In this document: one piece after another, positions 1-11,244 of the stretch
Position numbering within the stretch: the stretch's first letter is position 1
Layout: each line of letters begins with the position of its first letter
Source of the DNA: Arctopsyche grandis
Lineage: Eukaryota; Arthropoda; Insecta; Trichoptera; Hydropsychidae
Assembly: GCF_051622035.1 (NCBI RefSeq)
Contig: NC_135360.1
Span: 10,840,001 to 10,904,000 of the forward strand
Direction of reading: 5' to 3'
Length of the DNA stretch: 64,000 nt
Translations under genes and position numbers: made by a program
Notes under the pieces: model-generated
What the model was told of the DNA's origin: nothing
Databases searched by the model: none
What the model saw: the letters and a program-made list of their open reading frames with translations, nothing else

Positions 1-527
1 TAAGTTTGTAAAATTGTAAGTCAATAGTTTTATATTTAACATCTGATTATATATAATGACTTTAAAAGTGTTAGTTTATTATCAATTTTATTGTTATTAC
101 TAGCTGAACCCCGCAATATTTAAACAGTTTTCTGAACGGCAATTTTCCTGTGCGACGAATTTTCATGCGACAGAAGACCCGCGCGCGTGATTTTCGTAGC
201 GGCGGCTATCTTGGTAGCGATTCACATTTGGGATGTAATCATCGAACCGTAAAAAGAGGGTCGAATCCACATGACATAATGAAACTGATTTCAAAAAATT
301 CCTGGTTGCACAACGCCAAGATGAATTTTCTATTAATGACTAGAAGTAATTGTATAAGTATTGTTAAAACATATTCTTTTACTTTGTGAAAATAAATACA
401 ATTCGTTTTGTGTGGTTATGTTTCTTCCATGTGTTGTTGCAATAACGTGTAGTGGCCAACGTGACTGTCATCTGTCAGGCTGCACTCGCTGTCAAAAGCA
501 TTGCTGGTTCCTTAATCCTGGCTCATT
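1..527. other. Intergenic / upstream region of the first ZAD gene
   Basis: AT-rich sequence with no credible coding exon. It must hold the promoter and 5'UTR of the ZAD gene starting at 528, but I see no clear TATA box or initiator. Positions about 101-120 (ctagctgaaccccgc) match the end of the dispersed repeat seen complete at 59412-59745, so a fragment of that family lies here. Confidence 0.5.
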
Positions 528-2846
528 ATGGAACCATGTCGACTGTGTATGAAGATAGCACAGAATCCGACATTCCACCTTATTTTCGACGATGACTCTG
601 ACACGTTGCTAAAAATACTCACATGTTTACCATTACGCGTAAGATTTTATATTTATGCGTTTTTATAAAAAGTTCCTAAAGTGAAATACAATTTATTTAT
701 ATAAAAAGGCTTATTTATAATTGGTCATTAAAATTTTAAATTATAGATGCACATTTTATTTTGTTTCAGTTGTCAAAAGGAGATGGCTTACCAAATAAGA
801 TTTGCAGTATTTGTTTTCACAAAGTTAATGATTTCTATTGTTTCCGCAATAAAGCAGTAGATTCAGAAAATTCGTAAGATATTTTTAGAGCGATAATATT
901 TAATTATAATGTATGTGTGTATGTTCTACTGTGTAATAAAATCTTGTCCTGTAGGTTAAATGATTTACATGGTTTGCAACACAATAAGGGTAGTCAAATT
1001 CAGGACAAGATGGAGTCTGAACCATGCAAGTGGATATTTGACGAAGGGAATACAACGTTAAGATTGCCATTAAAACATGAACCACTCGTGCAAATCACAC
1101 CACCGAAGCATTTCAATTCAGTTTGTACACAAACTGAAGATTTTCCTACTCTATTTAAATTAACAGATATCAAAGAAGAAATAGTCGAAAGTGTGATGTG
1201 CGGTAGAGATGACTATGAAGAGTTACCAATGTTTAAAAATGAACCATTGACTGATGATAGCAAAGACATTGTTTTAAATGCTGAACAAATAGAATTTTCC
1301 AATCCTGAGAATATAATATGTGCTTCTGTTTCGTATAACTTTTCAAATGAATATCGAAAGAGTAAGAAATCACCCAAAACCAAAATCAAAATTAAAAAAC
1401 ACGCTCGTAAATCTAGTGGCGATATTAATTCAATCGACGCAGACAATTTAATTGCTAAACCTGATATTTTGCAAAGTGAAGATGCTGCAACCGATGAAAT
1501 TTGGATGTGTTGTGTTTGCTTTAAAAAATTCAAAAAAAGGGGAGACATTTTAAAACACTACAAGTTTGTGCTGTTGTTCTTTTTTTACATAAAATGTTAA
1601 TTCAATTTAAATGACATTCTTTGTGTTATTTTAAGGTCACACTGTAATGAAGCATATAATATGCAATCTATTTCTCTGGTTGATGGAAGAAGAAAAGAAG
1701 TTTTCAATTGTACAGTGTGTAATCAGGTTATTGCCAAATATTGTATAATTCAAATTATTCTCTATAGTCTGACGACAGCTTAATAATATTACTATCTCTT
1801 TGCAGACCTTTGATTCAAAGCACGCTTTTAAAACTCATTTTGCGATTCATAATAATGGCAAACAATATAAGTGCTCCCTTTGTGAAAAAACTTTCAAAAC
1901 ACCAGTAGAAATTTTAAAACACGGTTCGTTTAAAATTCTTTATATTATTCTTAATGTGCAATTTTTTTGGCCTTTTTATGTTTTAATTATTTTGTTTTTA
2001 TTCATTATTTTCAGGTAAAAAATATCATCCAGATACAACTTTTTCAGATGACACTGATGCTATGCACCCTGTTGCTAGTCCTGAATTGACAACTAAAAGA
2101 TTCATATGTGATTTATGCGATGAAAAATTTGTATATATGAAGTATATTATTATATTATATCTGTTTTTTACATTTATTCAATATATAGACATTAAATAAA
2201 TACATTGTCTTCTAATGTAGATATTTAATGAGTCATCGTAATGCCGTTCATCCAGAAGCTCGTGGTCATCGACTAATAAATCGTTGTATGCATTGTAAAA
2301 GTGAATTCGCACATTTGAACTCACTTCGCAGACATCTTCGTTCTCATACTGGTGAAAAGAACTTCCTGTGTTACGTTTGTGGCAAAGCTTTATCATCAAG
2401 GGAGCATTTGAAATTCCATATGAGAATTCACACTGGATTTAAACCAAATGTTTGCAAGTAAGCTTCTGCATATTATAGTTATTATGAAATATATTTTTCA
2501 TATTGAATATGCAATGATCATTTATAATTATTTTAGAACTTGCGGGAAGGGATTTGTTAAAAAGTGTAATCTCGTATTGCATGAACGAGTTCACAGTGGT
2601 GAAAGACCACATATTTGCTCTCACTGTGGTAAAGCATTTTCGCAAAGATCAACACTCGTTATTCACGAAAGGTATTGTATAAATGAATTACTACAATTTA
2701 TTTGCATTTGTCTGATTTCGGATATTAAATCGATTTGTTTTTTCAGATATCATTCAGGTTCAAAACCATACGTTTGTAGTTTATGTAATAAAGGTTTTGT
2801 TGCCAAGGGACTCCTATCTATGCATTTAAAATCATCTTGTGTCTAA
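528..2846 (+). CDS. ZAD-C2H2 zinc-finger protein, paralogue A (9 exons, 543 aa)
   Basis: Probable nuclear DNA-binding transcription factor. Exons by GT/AG and frame: 528-638, 770-873, 955-1563, 1636-1726, 1806-1923, 2015-2141, 2221-2457, 2537-2671, 2747-2846; total 1632 nt. The start gives MEPCRLC, so the first zinc-binding pair of the N-terminal ZAD (zinc-finger-associated, dimerising) domain begins at residue 4; the second pair (ICSIC) is in exon 2. Exon 3 encodes a long acidic then lysine-rich linker (KTKIKIKKHARKS). Nine C2H2 fingers follow, from CCVC at about 1507. The last ends in Cys rather than His (H-x4-C). TGEK-like linkers (HTGEKN, HSGERPH, HSGSKPY) mark DNA-binding fingers. The next gene is a tandem duplicate. 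I cannot name a one-to-one Drosophila orthologue. Splice sites are inferred, not RNA-verified. Confidence 0.9.
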
Positions 2847-3865
2847 AATTTACGAATTGTAATATGTAGTTGTTTTTTTGTAATAACTACATTTTAAATG
2901 AAATGGCCTAATATTAGTGGTAATATTAAATTATGCAATATATCCATAGAATTAGAATGCATATAATGGTCATTGTTAACAAAAGTATCGTCTAAAAGCG
3001 AGCCATCGAAGAGAGAGACGGAAAGTCAAAAGAGAGACGAAGTTTAGCAAACAATGAACAAACTCTGTCGCGCAGAGTTTTTGTAGCAACATTTTTGGAG
3101 GCTGAGAGCGATTCTATGCATTCTACTTCTATGAATATATCAGTACAAACAATTAAATGGATATTTATTCTGAATGAAAATTTAGCAAGTCCCATTCCAT
3201 CTTTCAAATGTTTTACATTTTATCTACTGATTTTTATTGTTATCAAAATATGATTTTTTTCATTAGATTATATTATTTATGTACATATATAATAGTAGGT
3301 GTGTATATTGTATATTATGTATTATAAGCGTTTGTGTAAAATTTATATCGAATGATAAATCTTAAAATATATACGTGTAGAATTTTTATTTCACCTTTTA
3401 AAATTTCATATTACATATGTACATATTTTGTGTATGTTAAATAGTCCAGATATTTTACAATTATGTAAAAAGAAAAACACTATAGTAATAGATTATTCAT
3501 GTTTACAATCGAATACTTAAATTTCATAAGCTAAAATAATAAGCGTCACTTACAAATGAACGAGAACATCATATGTAAATACAAGAATTTTCTAATAATT
3601 TAATTTTTAAATATTTTACTGCTTATTTCATCTACTTTTGAAATCTAAGTGACTTATTTATAATTTACAACTGGATTGATCATATATTTTCGTTTTGAGG
3701 GGATTAAATTAAAGCATATATTAAAAAAAAATGAAAGAAAATTAACATTTATTTTTATTTGGTCATGTGTAGGTATACTTACTCCAAATAGTCTTCTTAA
3801 TTAATAATAAAGTGTTATTAATATTAAAGTGTTATATATTTAATTTTTAGAGGGGGGTGTGACAG
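2847..3865. other. Spacer between the tandem ZAD genes
   Basis: AT-rich DNA covering the 3'UTR of paralogue A and the promoter of paralogue B. The only open frames are short and uninformative. I see no mobile element or conserved block. Confidence 0.5.
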
Positions 3866-6800
3866 ATGCGAGATGTGTGTGGTGTTGATGTGAGCGCGGC
3901 GCGTTGTCTATGGACGCAAGTGTCGACTGTCAGTATTGACGGCATTGGCATCATGTCTGTTGATGTTTTGGGGCCCCCCTCAGGGGCGGAGCTCCTCGAA
4001 ATTGATCACCTAGCTGTTGGGGCTGTCTGCCGACTCTGTCTCTCTCGACAAAATCTGCACCACTGTCTTCTCGCTGAGAAACATCTACTACACAAATTGC
4101 GAGCTTGTCTTCCTCTCATTGTAAAGATCAACAATTAATCCTCACCTTTCTAATACTACATGTTTATTTAAAATTTCTACTACCCTTTATTATTGAATTA
4201 TCATTAATGTATACAATTAAAATTAAATTTTTGAAGTAGTAATATTATGATAGATAGTTCTATACTTAAACAAGCAACAAATATTATTACTGCTGCCAAT
4301 GTATTATTCTTTCTTTGACGTTACATTGCTGTTGATCAACTTCTTTGAAATCAAACTTCGTTTTTGACAACATTACTCTAGTCACTGGTTTAATTGGATT
4401 AAGAAATAAATAGACGACAAACCAACTGTGTCGAAATATTCAATATTAATTTTAAATTGCTAATATTATGTATGTCGTATTTTTATTTAGATTTCAGAAA
4501 CTGATAGTTTGCCGAAAAAAGTATGCGATAAATGCTCTTTGAAGATCAGTGACATACATGAATACTATAATAGGGCGAAAGATGCAGAAAGAGAATTGCT
4601 TTCTGTAAATTTTTTAAGTAGTCCCAACGAAGATGTGCTGTCCAATAATAAAACGGAAGTCGTAATTGACACAATCGATATTCCAGATAATTGGTATTTC
4701 ATTATTTGTCATCATCAATAATGCATCATTATTATTACATACTTATTCAATGTCTATTAATATTTCAGTCAAATAAATAAAACCATAAAACTAGAACCCC
4801 CAGAAACGCCCAATGTAAATTTTATATTTACAGAAAGATTGTCCAATATTAATTCTAGTCCAGATGAAAGCCCATCAAAATTTTCATCAAAACACACCCA
4901 AACTGACAGTCTTAGTAGTAATTTTATCATTCCAAGCAGAGGCATTGAAAATAGCGAGTCGGCCATAAAAGAGGAAATATTGTCAGATGGTTTAGCAAAC
5001 AGTCCTATTGAAGAGGGTGCATTTGATTTTACCACCGATAATAATTATAGTTCAGAAGATAATATCACACTTAGTGAAGTGTTAAAAGTTCCACCGATTA
5101 AAGTTAAAATTAAAAAAGAATATTCAGAATCAAAAAGACTCAAAAAATTGAAGAAAAGAAAGAAAGAAATATCTGCTAAAAAATCCCGAGGAAGACCAAA
5201 AGGATCCCTCAATAAAAAGAGTACAAATGAATTAGAAAAACTCTCAAATAAATCCAAGCTATTGATAAAGATGGAGAAATCTGAACAAGTTTTTGTGGAC
5301 GAGGTTGATGAAAATGGCCATTTTGAAATTGATGATTCTAAAAAATGGTTTAGTCCTGATGTTACGATTGAAGATGATAAACTTTGGCAATGTCTTACCT
5401 GTTTCGTATATGAAAAGTCTAGAGCAGATTTATTACGCCACTATAAAGATCATGTAAGATTATTGCTTCGGTTATTGACTTCATTGTACATAAATGTAAT
5501 TTGGTTAATTTTTTTTTCTTTATATACACAGGTTGAAAATCCTTCAAAATATAAAGTCGACGATAGTTTAAAACCTGATATGTCAATTAAAGAGGAAGGC
5601 AACAGTGAATCCAATAAAACAACTGACACACAAGAATTAAAAGTAAAAAAACAGAACTTTGTATTTATTCAACCAATTGAAAACGGCGGTGAACCAGGTA
5701 AAAACTATTTAAATATGTATACATACGTATATACGTAAAAAAAAATGTATTTATATGTAAATTAATATCTATGCATCGACATATTTAGGTTTTCAATGTA
5801 TGAAATGCTACAAAGTATTCAACAACAAAAGATCTCTCAATAGACATCTAGTATGTCACGATGATTCGAGGCCGTTTCCTTGTAATATTTGTGGTAATAC
5901 TACTTTTATTGTAATTATAATGAAATTGTAATTAATAGAATGTTTTTAAAATAATTGTTTATTATTTCATAGGTCGAACTTATAAAAGGGCTTACGAAAT
6001 CTTATTACACGGAAGAGCTCACAGTGGTATTAAGACATTATTTTGTCAATATGATCAATGTAATTATAGCACAGTATATCCTGGAGCTTTACATACCCAT
6101 CATAAAAGACATGCACCTGACTTCAAGGTATGTACTCAATATTCATATTATGTTCTCAAAATTAAATTTGTATGATGATGATATACCATAAAATATATTT
6201 TTCAGTACACATGCGAAATTTGTAACAAAGGATTTGATGTTCTCACTTGGTTTATGGAGCACAAAAATGTTCACACCGGAGATAAACCATTCGTATGCAA
6301 TCTTTGTGGCAAAAGTTTTATTTATTCTAGGTATTATTAACGTTTACTCTATTTAATAAATTAAATAAAAGAAGCAAAATAGTAATATAAGGCACTCTTC
6401 ACAGATATTTATCATCTCATCGAAAGAGTGTCCATCCTGAGACGACCGTTCGTAAATTGTTACACCGTTGCAATGAATGTCAATCTGAATTTCAATTTCG
6501 CAAACAATTGCAACGACACATAGCACGCTTTCACACCGTTGAATGTTCGACGAGTGTTCTATGTGATATATGTGGCAAGGGCTTATCTAGTAAGGAACAT
6601 CTTAAATTTCACCGTAGAATACATACTGGAGAGAAACCACATGTGTGCAGGTGATATATTTATTATACATCTATGTATGTAGGTTTTCATTACATTGTGC
6701 ATTACTTTTAAAATATAAAATTCGAATTTTTATCATTTCAGAACTTGCAGTAAGGGATTTGCAAAAAAATGTAATCTGATACTGCATGAAAGGGTGCACA

Positions 6801-6973
6801 GTGGTGAAAAGCCACACATTTGTTCTCATTGTGGTAAAGGTTTTGCCCAAAGATCTACTCTCGTTATCCACGAACGGTATCATTCCGGATCTCGACCATA
6901 TGTTTGTTTAATATGTAATAAAGGATTTGTTGCGAAGGGCTTATTATCAATGCACCAAAAAACTTGTATCTGA
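3866..6973 (+). CDS. ZAD-C2H2 zinc-finger protein, paralogue B (9 exons, up to 723 aa)
   Basis: Tandem paralogue of the preceding gene and a probable transcription factor. Exons: 3866-4120, 4491-4693, 4769-5453, 5532-5697, 5789-5893, 5973-6127, 6206-6330, 6405-6650, 6742-6973; total 2172 nt. ZAD cysteines: VCRLC in exon 1 and VCDKC in exon 2. The ZAD intron is at the same place and phase (0) as in paralogue A. The linker has KVKIKKE and a lysine-rich, AT-hook-like KSRGRPKGSLNKK. Eleven fingers follow, starting with CLTC. The last three are almost identical to those of paralogue A (for example CSHCGKGFAQRSTLVIHE). One finger has C-x4-C spacing (CQYDQC). The start is uncertain: ATG 3866 directly follows an in-frame stop, while ATG 3953 gives a shorter leader (MSVDVLGPP) more like its sister. 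The intron that splits the last two fingers in paralogue A is absent here. Confidence 0.88.
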
Positions 6974-8035
6974 CATTAATTAATGTACATTTATTCATAT
7001 ATCTGTGATTTTGTGATACTGAAAACGAATTTTCCATAGTATTTATGTTCTTTATTTGATTATATTTCTGAATATTTTATTTATGATTATAAAAATTACA
7101 TACACAGAAGAAACTCGCATGGGAATCTATTTTTTTATAAAATATACTTGTAAATATGCATTGAAGAATTATAATTTTAATGAACTAAGTAAGACTTAGG
7201 TGCCAAAATCATTGAGAAGATGGGCCATTTTATTGTTTTTTCTTATGGCTTTTTAATGCAGTGATTGGACATTATAAATCATTGCGAACCACCCAATCCG
7301 AAATTTGACCTATTTATGTGTCTTTCAAGCTCAGCTTTTGCTGTAGAATATGCTTGTCTTCATGTTAATAGTGCAATTATAGCCAAATATGCTTAATGTG
7401 GCTGATCAGTACTAGTAGTCTTTTGATTGGTATTATATTGACCATATTTCGATCCCTGTGATTTTATTTAAATTTAACAAGATGTATCTGGCACATGAGT
7501 CTTGATAATTTAAATGCATAAAATATAAAAATAATATGAATTTTCACTTTCTATCAATTTGTATTTAAAGCAATTTATTTCATGGATTTATATTTTTATA
7601 ATTGTATTTTAGTGTTCAATTTAAATAGATATATCGTTTATATGATCAAAAAGTGTTATGTACTGTACTTACATATAATCTCAAAAGTTCAAATTTTTTC
7701 TGAAGTCAATTTGAATAATCTGTCAGTATTAGTTAAAATATTTTATTAAAAAACAAATGATAAAAAATAATGTATATGTATAAAAAGTGTATTTATGTTG
7801 TATGTATGTTGTGAAAAAAATAATTGTATGCATAATAAAATTAAAAATAATATTGTATTATATGTATCTAAGAATTCTTGAAAAGAAGTTTGATTTTAAA
7901 TATATACATAATATTTTGCAAATCGTGTTTTATTACAATGACTGAATTGAAAGAATTTCGAATGGCTGAAAAAACGTAAAAGCAAATGGAGGCAGGAAAA
8001 TAATTGAACGTCTGTCGCGTTTGAATATTGGCGCG
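6974..8035. other. 3' flank of ZAD paralogue B
   Basis: AT-rich, no coding exon seen. An AATAAA at about 7834-7839 could end a long 3'UTR, but this is only a hexamer match. Confidence 0.4.
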
Positions 8036-8240
8036 AGTGTTGTCGTCGCTGACGTCACAGCACGGGGCCGCGCCGGAAGCACCGCACCCGCCGGCTCGTT
8101 CTGCTTCTCTTCCGGCGCCGCCGCGCTCTCCCATACTACAGCTCGCCCAGCACGCCTCTATCGCGCTCTCCATACGGCTCACTCTGCCCGCAATTCGATA
8201 TCACTTGCGACCTTCTTGCCCTAGCGCCCCACCTCACACG
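8036..8240. promoter_or_regulatory. GC-rich island with a consensus CRE palindrome
   Basis: A sharp GC-rich block in AT-rich DNA. It holds a perfect TGACGTCA (8050-8057), the cAMP-response-element/bZIP consensus, then CCGG- and GCC-rich sequence. It looks like a promoter or enhancer of an undetermined transcript. It lies between ZAD B and Gbeta and could be an alternative upstream Gbeta promoter, but no splice donor ties it to that gene. Confidence 0.5.
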
Positions 8241-9139
8241 GGCACCACAAAACCTCTTTTACTCTACCGGATTAAATATCGAATTGTGCAATACAATAAA
8301 AACACGCTGAAAACAGATAGTGTGTTGTTTTATTCTGCGATAACAAACCTCAATTAAATAACACCGAGCTTTGCGTTCGATTTCTAAAACACAATCGAGG
8401 ATTTTTCAAAAAAAAAAAAAAAATTGCTTCACACAAATAATAAGTGAATTTATTTATTGCGATTAAATGTCTCACACATAAAACTAATGCTTTTCAATCT
8501 AAATACTTACATACAATTTTAGAACATCACAAGTTCGCTACAAAAAATTATAATGTATGCCATGCGTCTCATTCGATATGTGACATCCTTTTTCATAGAA
8601 ACGAAAAAACAATTTGAGAAGCCTGAATTACGATCCCACCGATAACTAAACTTATAGCAAGCGTACTTCTCGGAGAGTTTACCCATTAATTCCAAATAAG
8701 ACGTTCAATCCATTCGCTTAACTTATGTTGCATTCACACGAGGCCAATTGTCAAGATATTCCACTAAGTCAAACCATTCGTTACCTTATTTTGAAATTGA
8801 TCTAACTGTTCTAACTGTTAGTTAGAACCTTTTAAAAGTAAGGAAACGCAACATTGGTCTCGTGTATTGCCTCGGAACGTTTATCTACACGAGGCCAATA
8901 ATGTCTTGACTTAGTGGAACGTTTTAAAAATTGCAGCATTGTACAAGTTTGTTGACGCATTCTCGCACCATTTGTAAATTAAACATTTAATTGTTTTTTT
9001 ATTAAATTTATTTGAATCGAAAAAAATAATATCAAACGATATTGATATCGTCATTATAGAAACTTTGATTTGATTTCGATGCTCCCAACCAAACCTTACC
9101 TACATAGCTACATACAAAGTCTCTTTCGAAATTTATATA
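8241..9139. other. Intergenic AT-rich DNA
   Basis: No coding exon seen. Contains a poly-A run near 8407-8421 and the nested inverted repeat listed at 8736-8920. Confidence 0.5.
8736..8920. repeat. Nested, degenerate inverted/direct repeat
   Basis: CACGAGGCCAAT occurs at about 8738 and 8886, and its reverse complement (ATTGGTCTCGTGT) at about 8855. TCCACTAAGTCAA (about 8759) is inverted as TTGACTTAGTGGA (about 8912). Together they make a compound foldback with imperfect arms around a TCTAACTGT duplication near 8800-8820. No protein is encoded. A small degenerate foldback or MITE is likely. Confidence 0.55.
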
Positions 9140-9424
9140 TATGTATATATAAAAATGGATGTCTGTGTGTGTGTCTCAAATAGGCTGCTAAACCACTGAA
9201 CCGATTACGACGAAACTTTCAGGATTTGTTGTGTGCATGTCCAGGAAGATTACTGTGAAAAAAAACGGGGAACAACGGGAACGGAGACGGGAATGAGTGT
9301 CATTGCAACGCAATAATTTCAAATGTGTTCGCTACCTGCATTTTTCCGACAAATGGGAACGGGAACGGGAATTGCATGCGTTATTATGGCATTGCAACGC
9401 ATGCCGGAGTTCAGCTAGTTATAT
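9140..9424 (-). repeat. Dispersed repeat family R1, copy 1
   Basis: Runs from TA-rich sequence plus ATGGATGTCTGTGTGTG to the end GCATGCCGGAGTTCAGCTAG, which is the reverse of the element end GCTGAACCCGGCATGCG. It carries the family's GGGAAC hexamer repeats and the 'accgattacgacgaaactttcaggatttgt' region (positions about 9201-9230). Other copies lie at 46143-46330 and 59412-59745, with a fragment near 101. No ORF, so probably non-autonomous; the class is not determined. Confidence 0.7.
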
Positions 9425-9699
9425 ATTAAAAAGAAGATAGATGTCAATTTTTAAAATCGGTGGTTATAATAAATTGATACAAAATAGTAAGTTCTCGTTA
9501 ATAAAGAGTTATTGAATTTTGCCATGCTTTTTATTTGTATAAATTGTTAAGTATTTTATTTTCAGTCTAATTTTATCGCGTTTTTGATTGTTTTTAACGT
9601 AAACAATGATTCGGCGTCTTTTCGGTTGCCGTTTGCAGTGTTTGAATGGTGTAATTTTTGGTGATGGACTTTACAGAGTGTATTATTTCATCGATACGA

Positions 9700-10395
9700 A
9701 GCGAGAACGTCGCGAAAGGGCGGTCGCCGCGTCGGCGCCGGTATAGATTATTTAACGAAGCTGTTTGTCGAGTGCGAGGGAGTTGACGGGCAGGGTGTAG
9801 TGTGTGCGGGCGGCGGTCCAATAGCGATCGAGCGCGCTGCACCCGAGTGCAAATGGCCGCGGCGAGCCGAGCCTGCTGAGGAGCTGACGAGCCCCACCGC
9901 CGCGACACCCGCCGCCGCCATGCCGCCCCTCGCCCCACGCAGGTACTGAGCCCGCCCGCCCCGTGCCGCCCCACCCCGCCCGCCGCCGCCCGCGCCCAGC
10001 CTCGCCCTCGCCCACCGCTGCCGGCCCGAGACACCGGCGGCCGCGCCCCCTGCCCGGACGCCCGCGCGCGCCCCCCTCCCGCCGCCGCCGCCGCCCCTCC
10101 CCCACCGCCCTCGCCCCGCCGCAGCCCCTCTGCGCCCCCGGCAGCCGCGCGCCCCCCGCCGAGCTGCTACGGGCCGCCGCCGGGGTGGGCGCCGCCCGTC
10201 CTCGCTCGCCACCGCCCCAGCCGCCCCACCCCTCCACCCGCGCAACTGTCAAACCGGCGAACGCTCTCGAGGGCGCGCCCCTCCCCTCACCTCCCCTCCC
10301 CCTCGCCGCGCCCGCACCCGCACCCGCACCCGCACCCGCACTTCCCCCCTCGCCCTCGCCCTCGCCCTCACCCTCGCTTTCGCACAGCCTTCTAA
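9700..10395 (+). promoter_or_regulatory. Large C-rich CpG island; likely Gbeta promoter and noncoding exon 1
   Basis: The most GC-rich stretch in the window. On the + strand it is dominated by C (CCCGCC, CACCCG and TCGCCC repeats, about 10310-10372), so the minus strand has many G-runs able to form G-quadruplexes. A donor-like CAG|GTACTG at 9942/9943 suggests a 5'UTR exon ending at 9942. It could join the acceptor at 13253, just upstream of the Gbeta start codon. Long open frames here on both strands are Pro/Ala/Arg or Gly/Arg low-complexity translations of GC-rich DNA, not genes. Assignment to Gbeta rests on position and strand. Confidence 0.6.
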
Positions 10396-10731
10396 TCTTC
10401 AATCGAGGACATTGCGCATCAACCGCGACACCGCTTTTTCCGCGAAAACTGACTCGTGAAACAAGTGAATTGATTTTATATATATTCAACAGTTTTCTTT
10501 TTTTTTTTTTTTTCTTCAAATTTAATTAATTTTTTATTTTATTTAATAATCTATACAAAATGTACGCCAAACGTTATAACAAAAAGCTTTTCCTACATAC
10601 TTCTTAAAAAACTCTTTTTATTTAATCTACTCAATACTTTAATTTTCAGCATATAGAAAAATAGTGAAAATGAAATAGTTTCCACTTCTATCAAATCTAT
10701 CAAATTAAAATACACACTAAAATTGGGTCTA

Positions 10732-11244
10732 CGTGACGAGACAGAATGTTAAATGACAGAAAACGCAAATATCGGAAGGCAAAGAGCGAAAATCGAAAGA
10801 TCTTAAGTCGAAAGATCAAAAAAAAATGGTGCATGGTAAACGGTACATACTCACTTAATTTGCGCGAGCTGGATACATCAGGAACAAGAGGAACAGGCTT
10901 TTCCTCCCGTATTAATGTGCGCGCGCAGAATACGGGAGGAAAAGCCTGTTCCTCTTGTTCCTGTTGTATCCTGCTCACGTAAATTAAGTGAGTATGTACC
11001 GTTTACCATGCACCTTTTTTTTTTATCTTTCGACTTAAGATCTTTCGACTTAAGATCTTTCGACTTAAGATCTTTCGACTTAAGATCTTTCGACTTAAGA
11101 TCTTTCGACTTAAGATCTTTCGACTTAAAATCTTTCGACTTAAGATCTTTCGACTTAAGATCTTTCAACTTTAGATCTTTCGATTTTCGATCTTTGCCTT
11201 CCGATATTTGCGTTTTCTGTCATTTAACATTCTGTCTCGTCACG
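10732..11244. mobile_element. Foldback (hairpin) element, about 513 bp
   Basis: Long inverted repeat. The left end CGTGACGAGACAGAATG (10732) is mirrored at the right end (to 11244). The arms run inward through AACGCAAATATCGGAAGGC, CATGGTAAACGGTACATACTC and AGGAACAGGCTTTTCCTCCC to a small GC-alternating loop near 10915-10928. Arms are nearly identical except that the right arm is longer: it contains about eleven copies of a 15-bp unit (11026-11190), where the left arm has one to two. No transposase. Typical of a non-autonomous foldback DNA transposon. I could not identify a target-site duplication with confidence. Confidence 0.8.
11026..11190 (+). repeat. 15-bp tandem array TCTTTCGACTTAAGA x ~11
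   Basis: Eight perfect units and one with a single change (TTAAAA at 11116-11130), then two decayed units. Each unit contains the palindrome CTTAAG, and each unit junction forms AGATCT. The array sits in one arm of the foldback element only, so it expanded after the element formed or is stabilised by pairing. Confidence 0.9.

Noticed and set aside
150-552. 79- and 63-aa ORFs upstream of ZAD paralogue A
   Set aside because: They are out of frame with the ZAD exon starting at 528 and do not resemble any domain.
9594-10529. Long open frames of up to 255 aa on both strands
   Set aside because: They are Gly/Arg/Ala or Pro/Ala low-complexity translations of a GC-rich island, overlap on both strands and show no domain.
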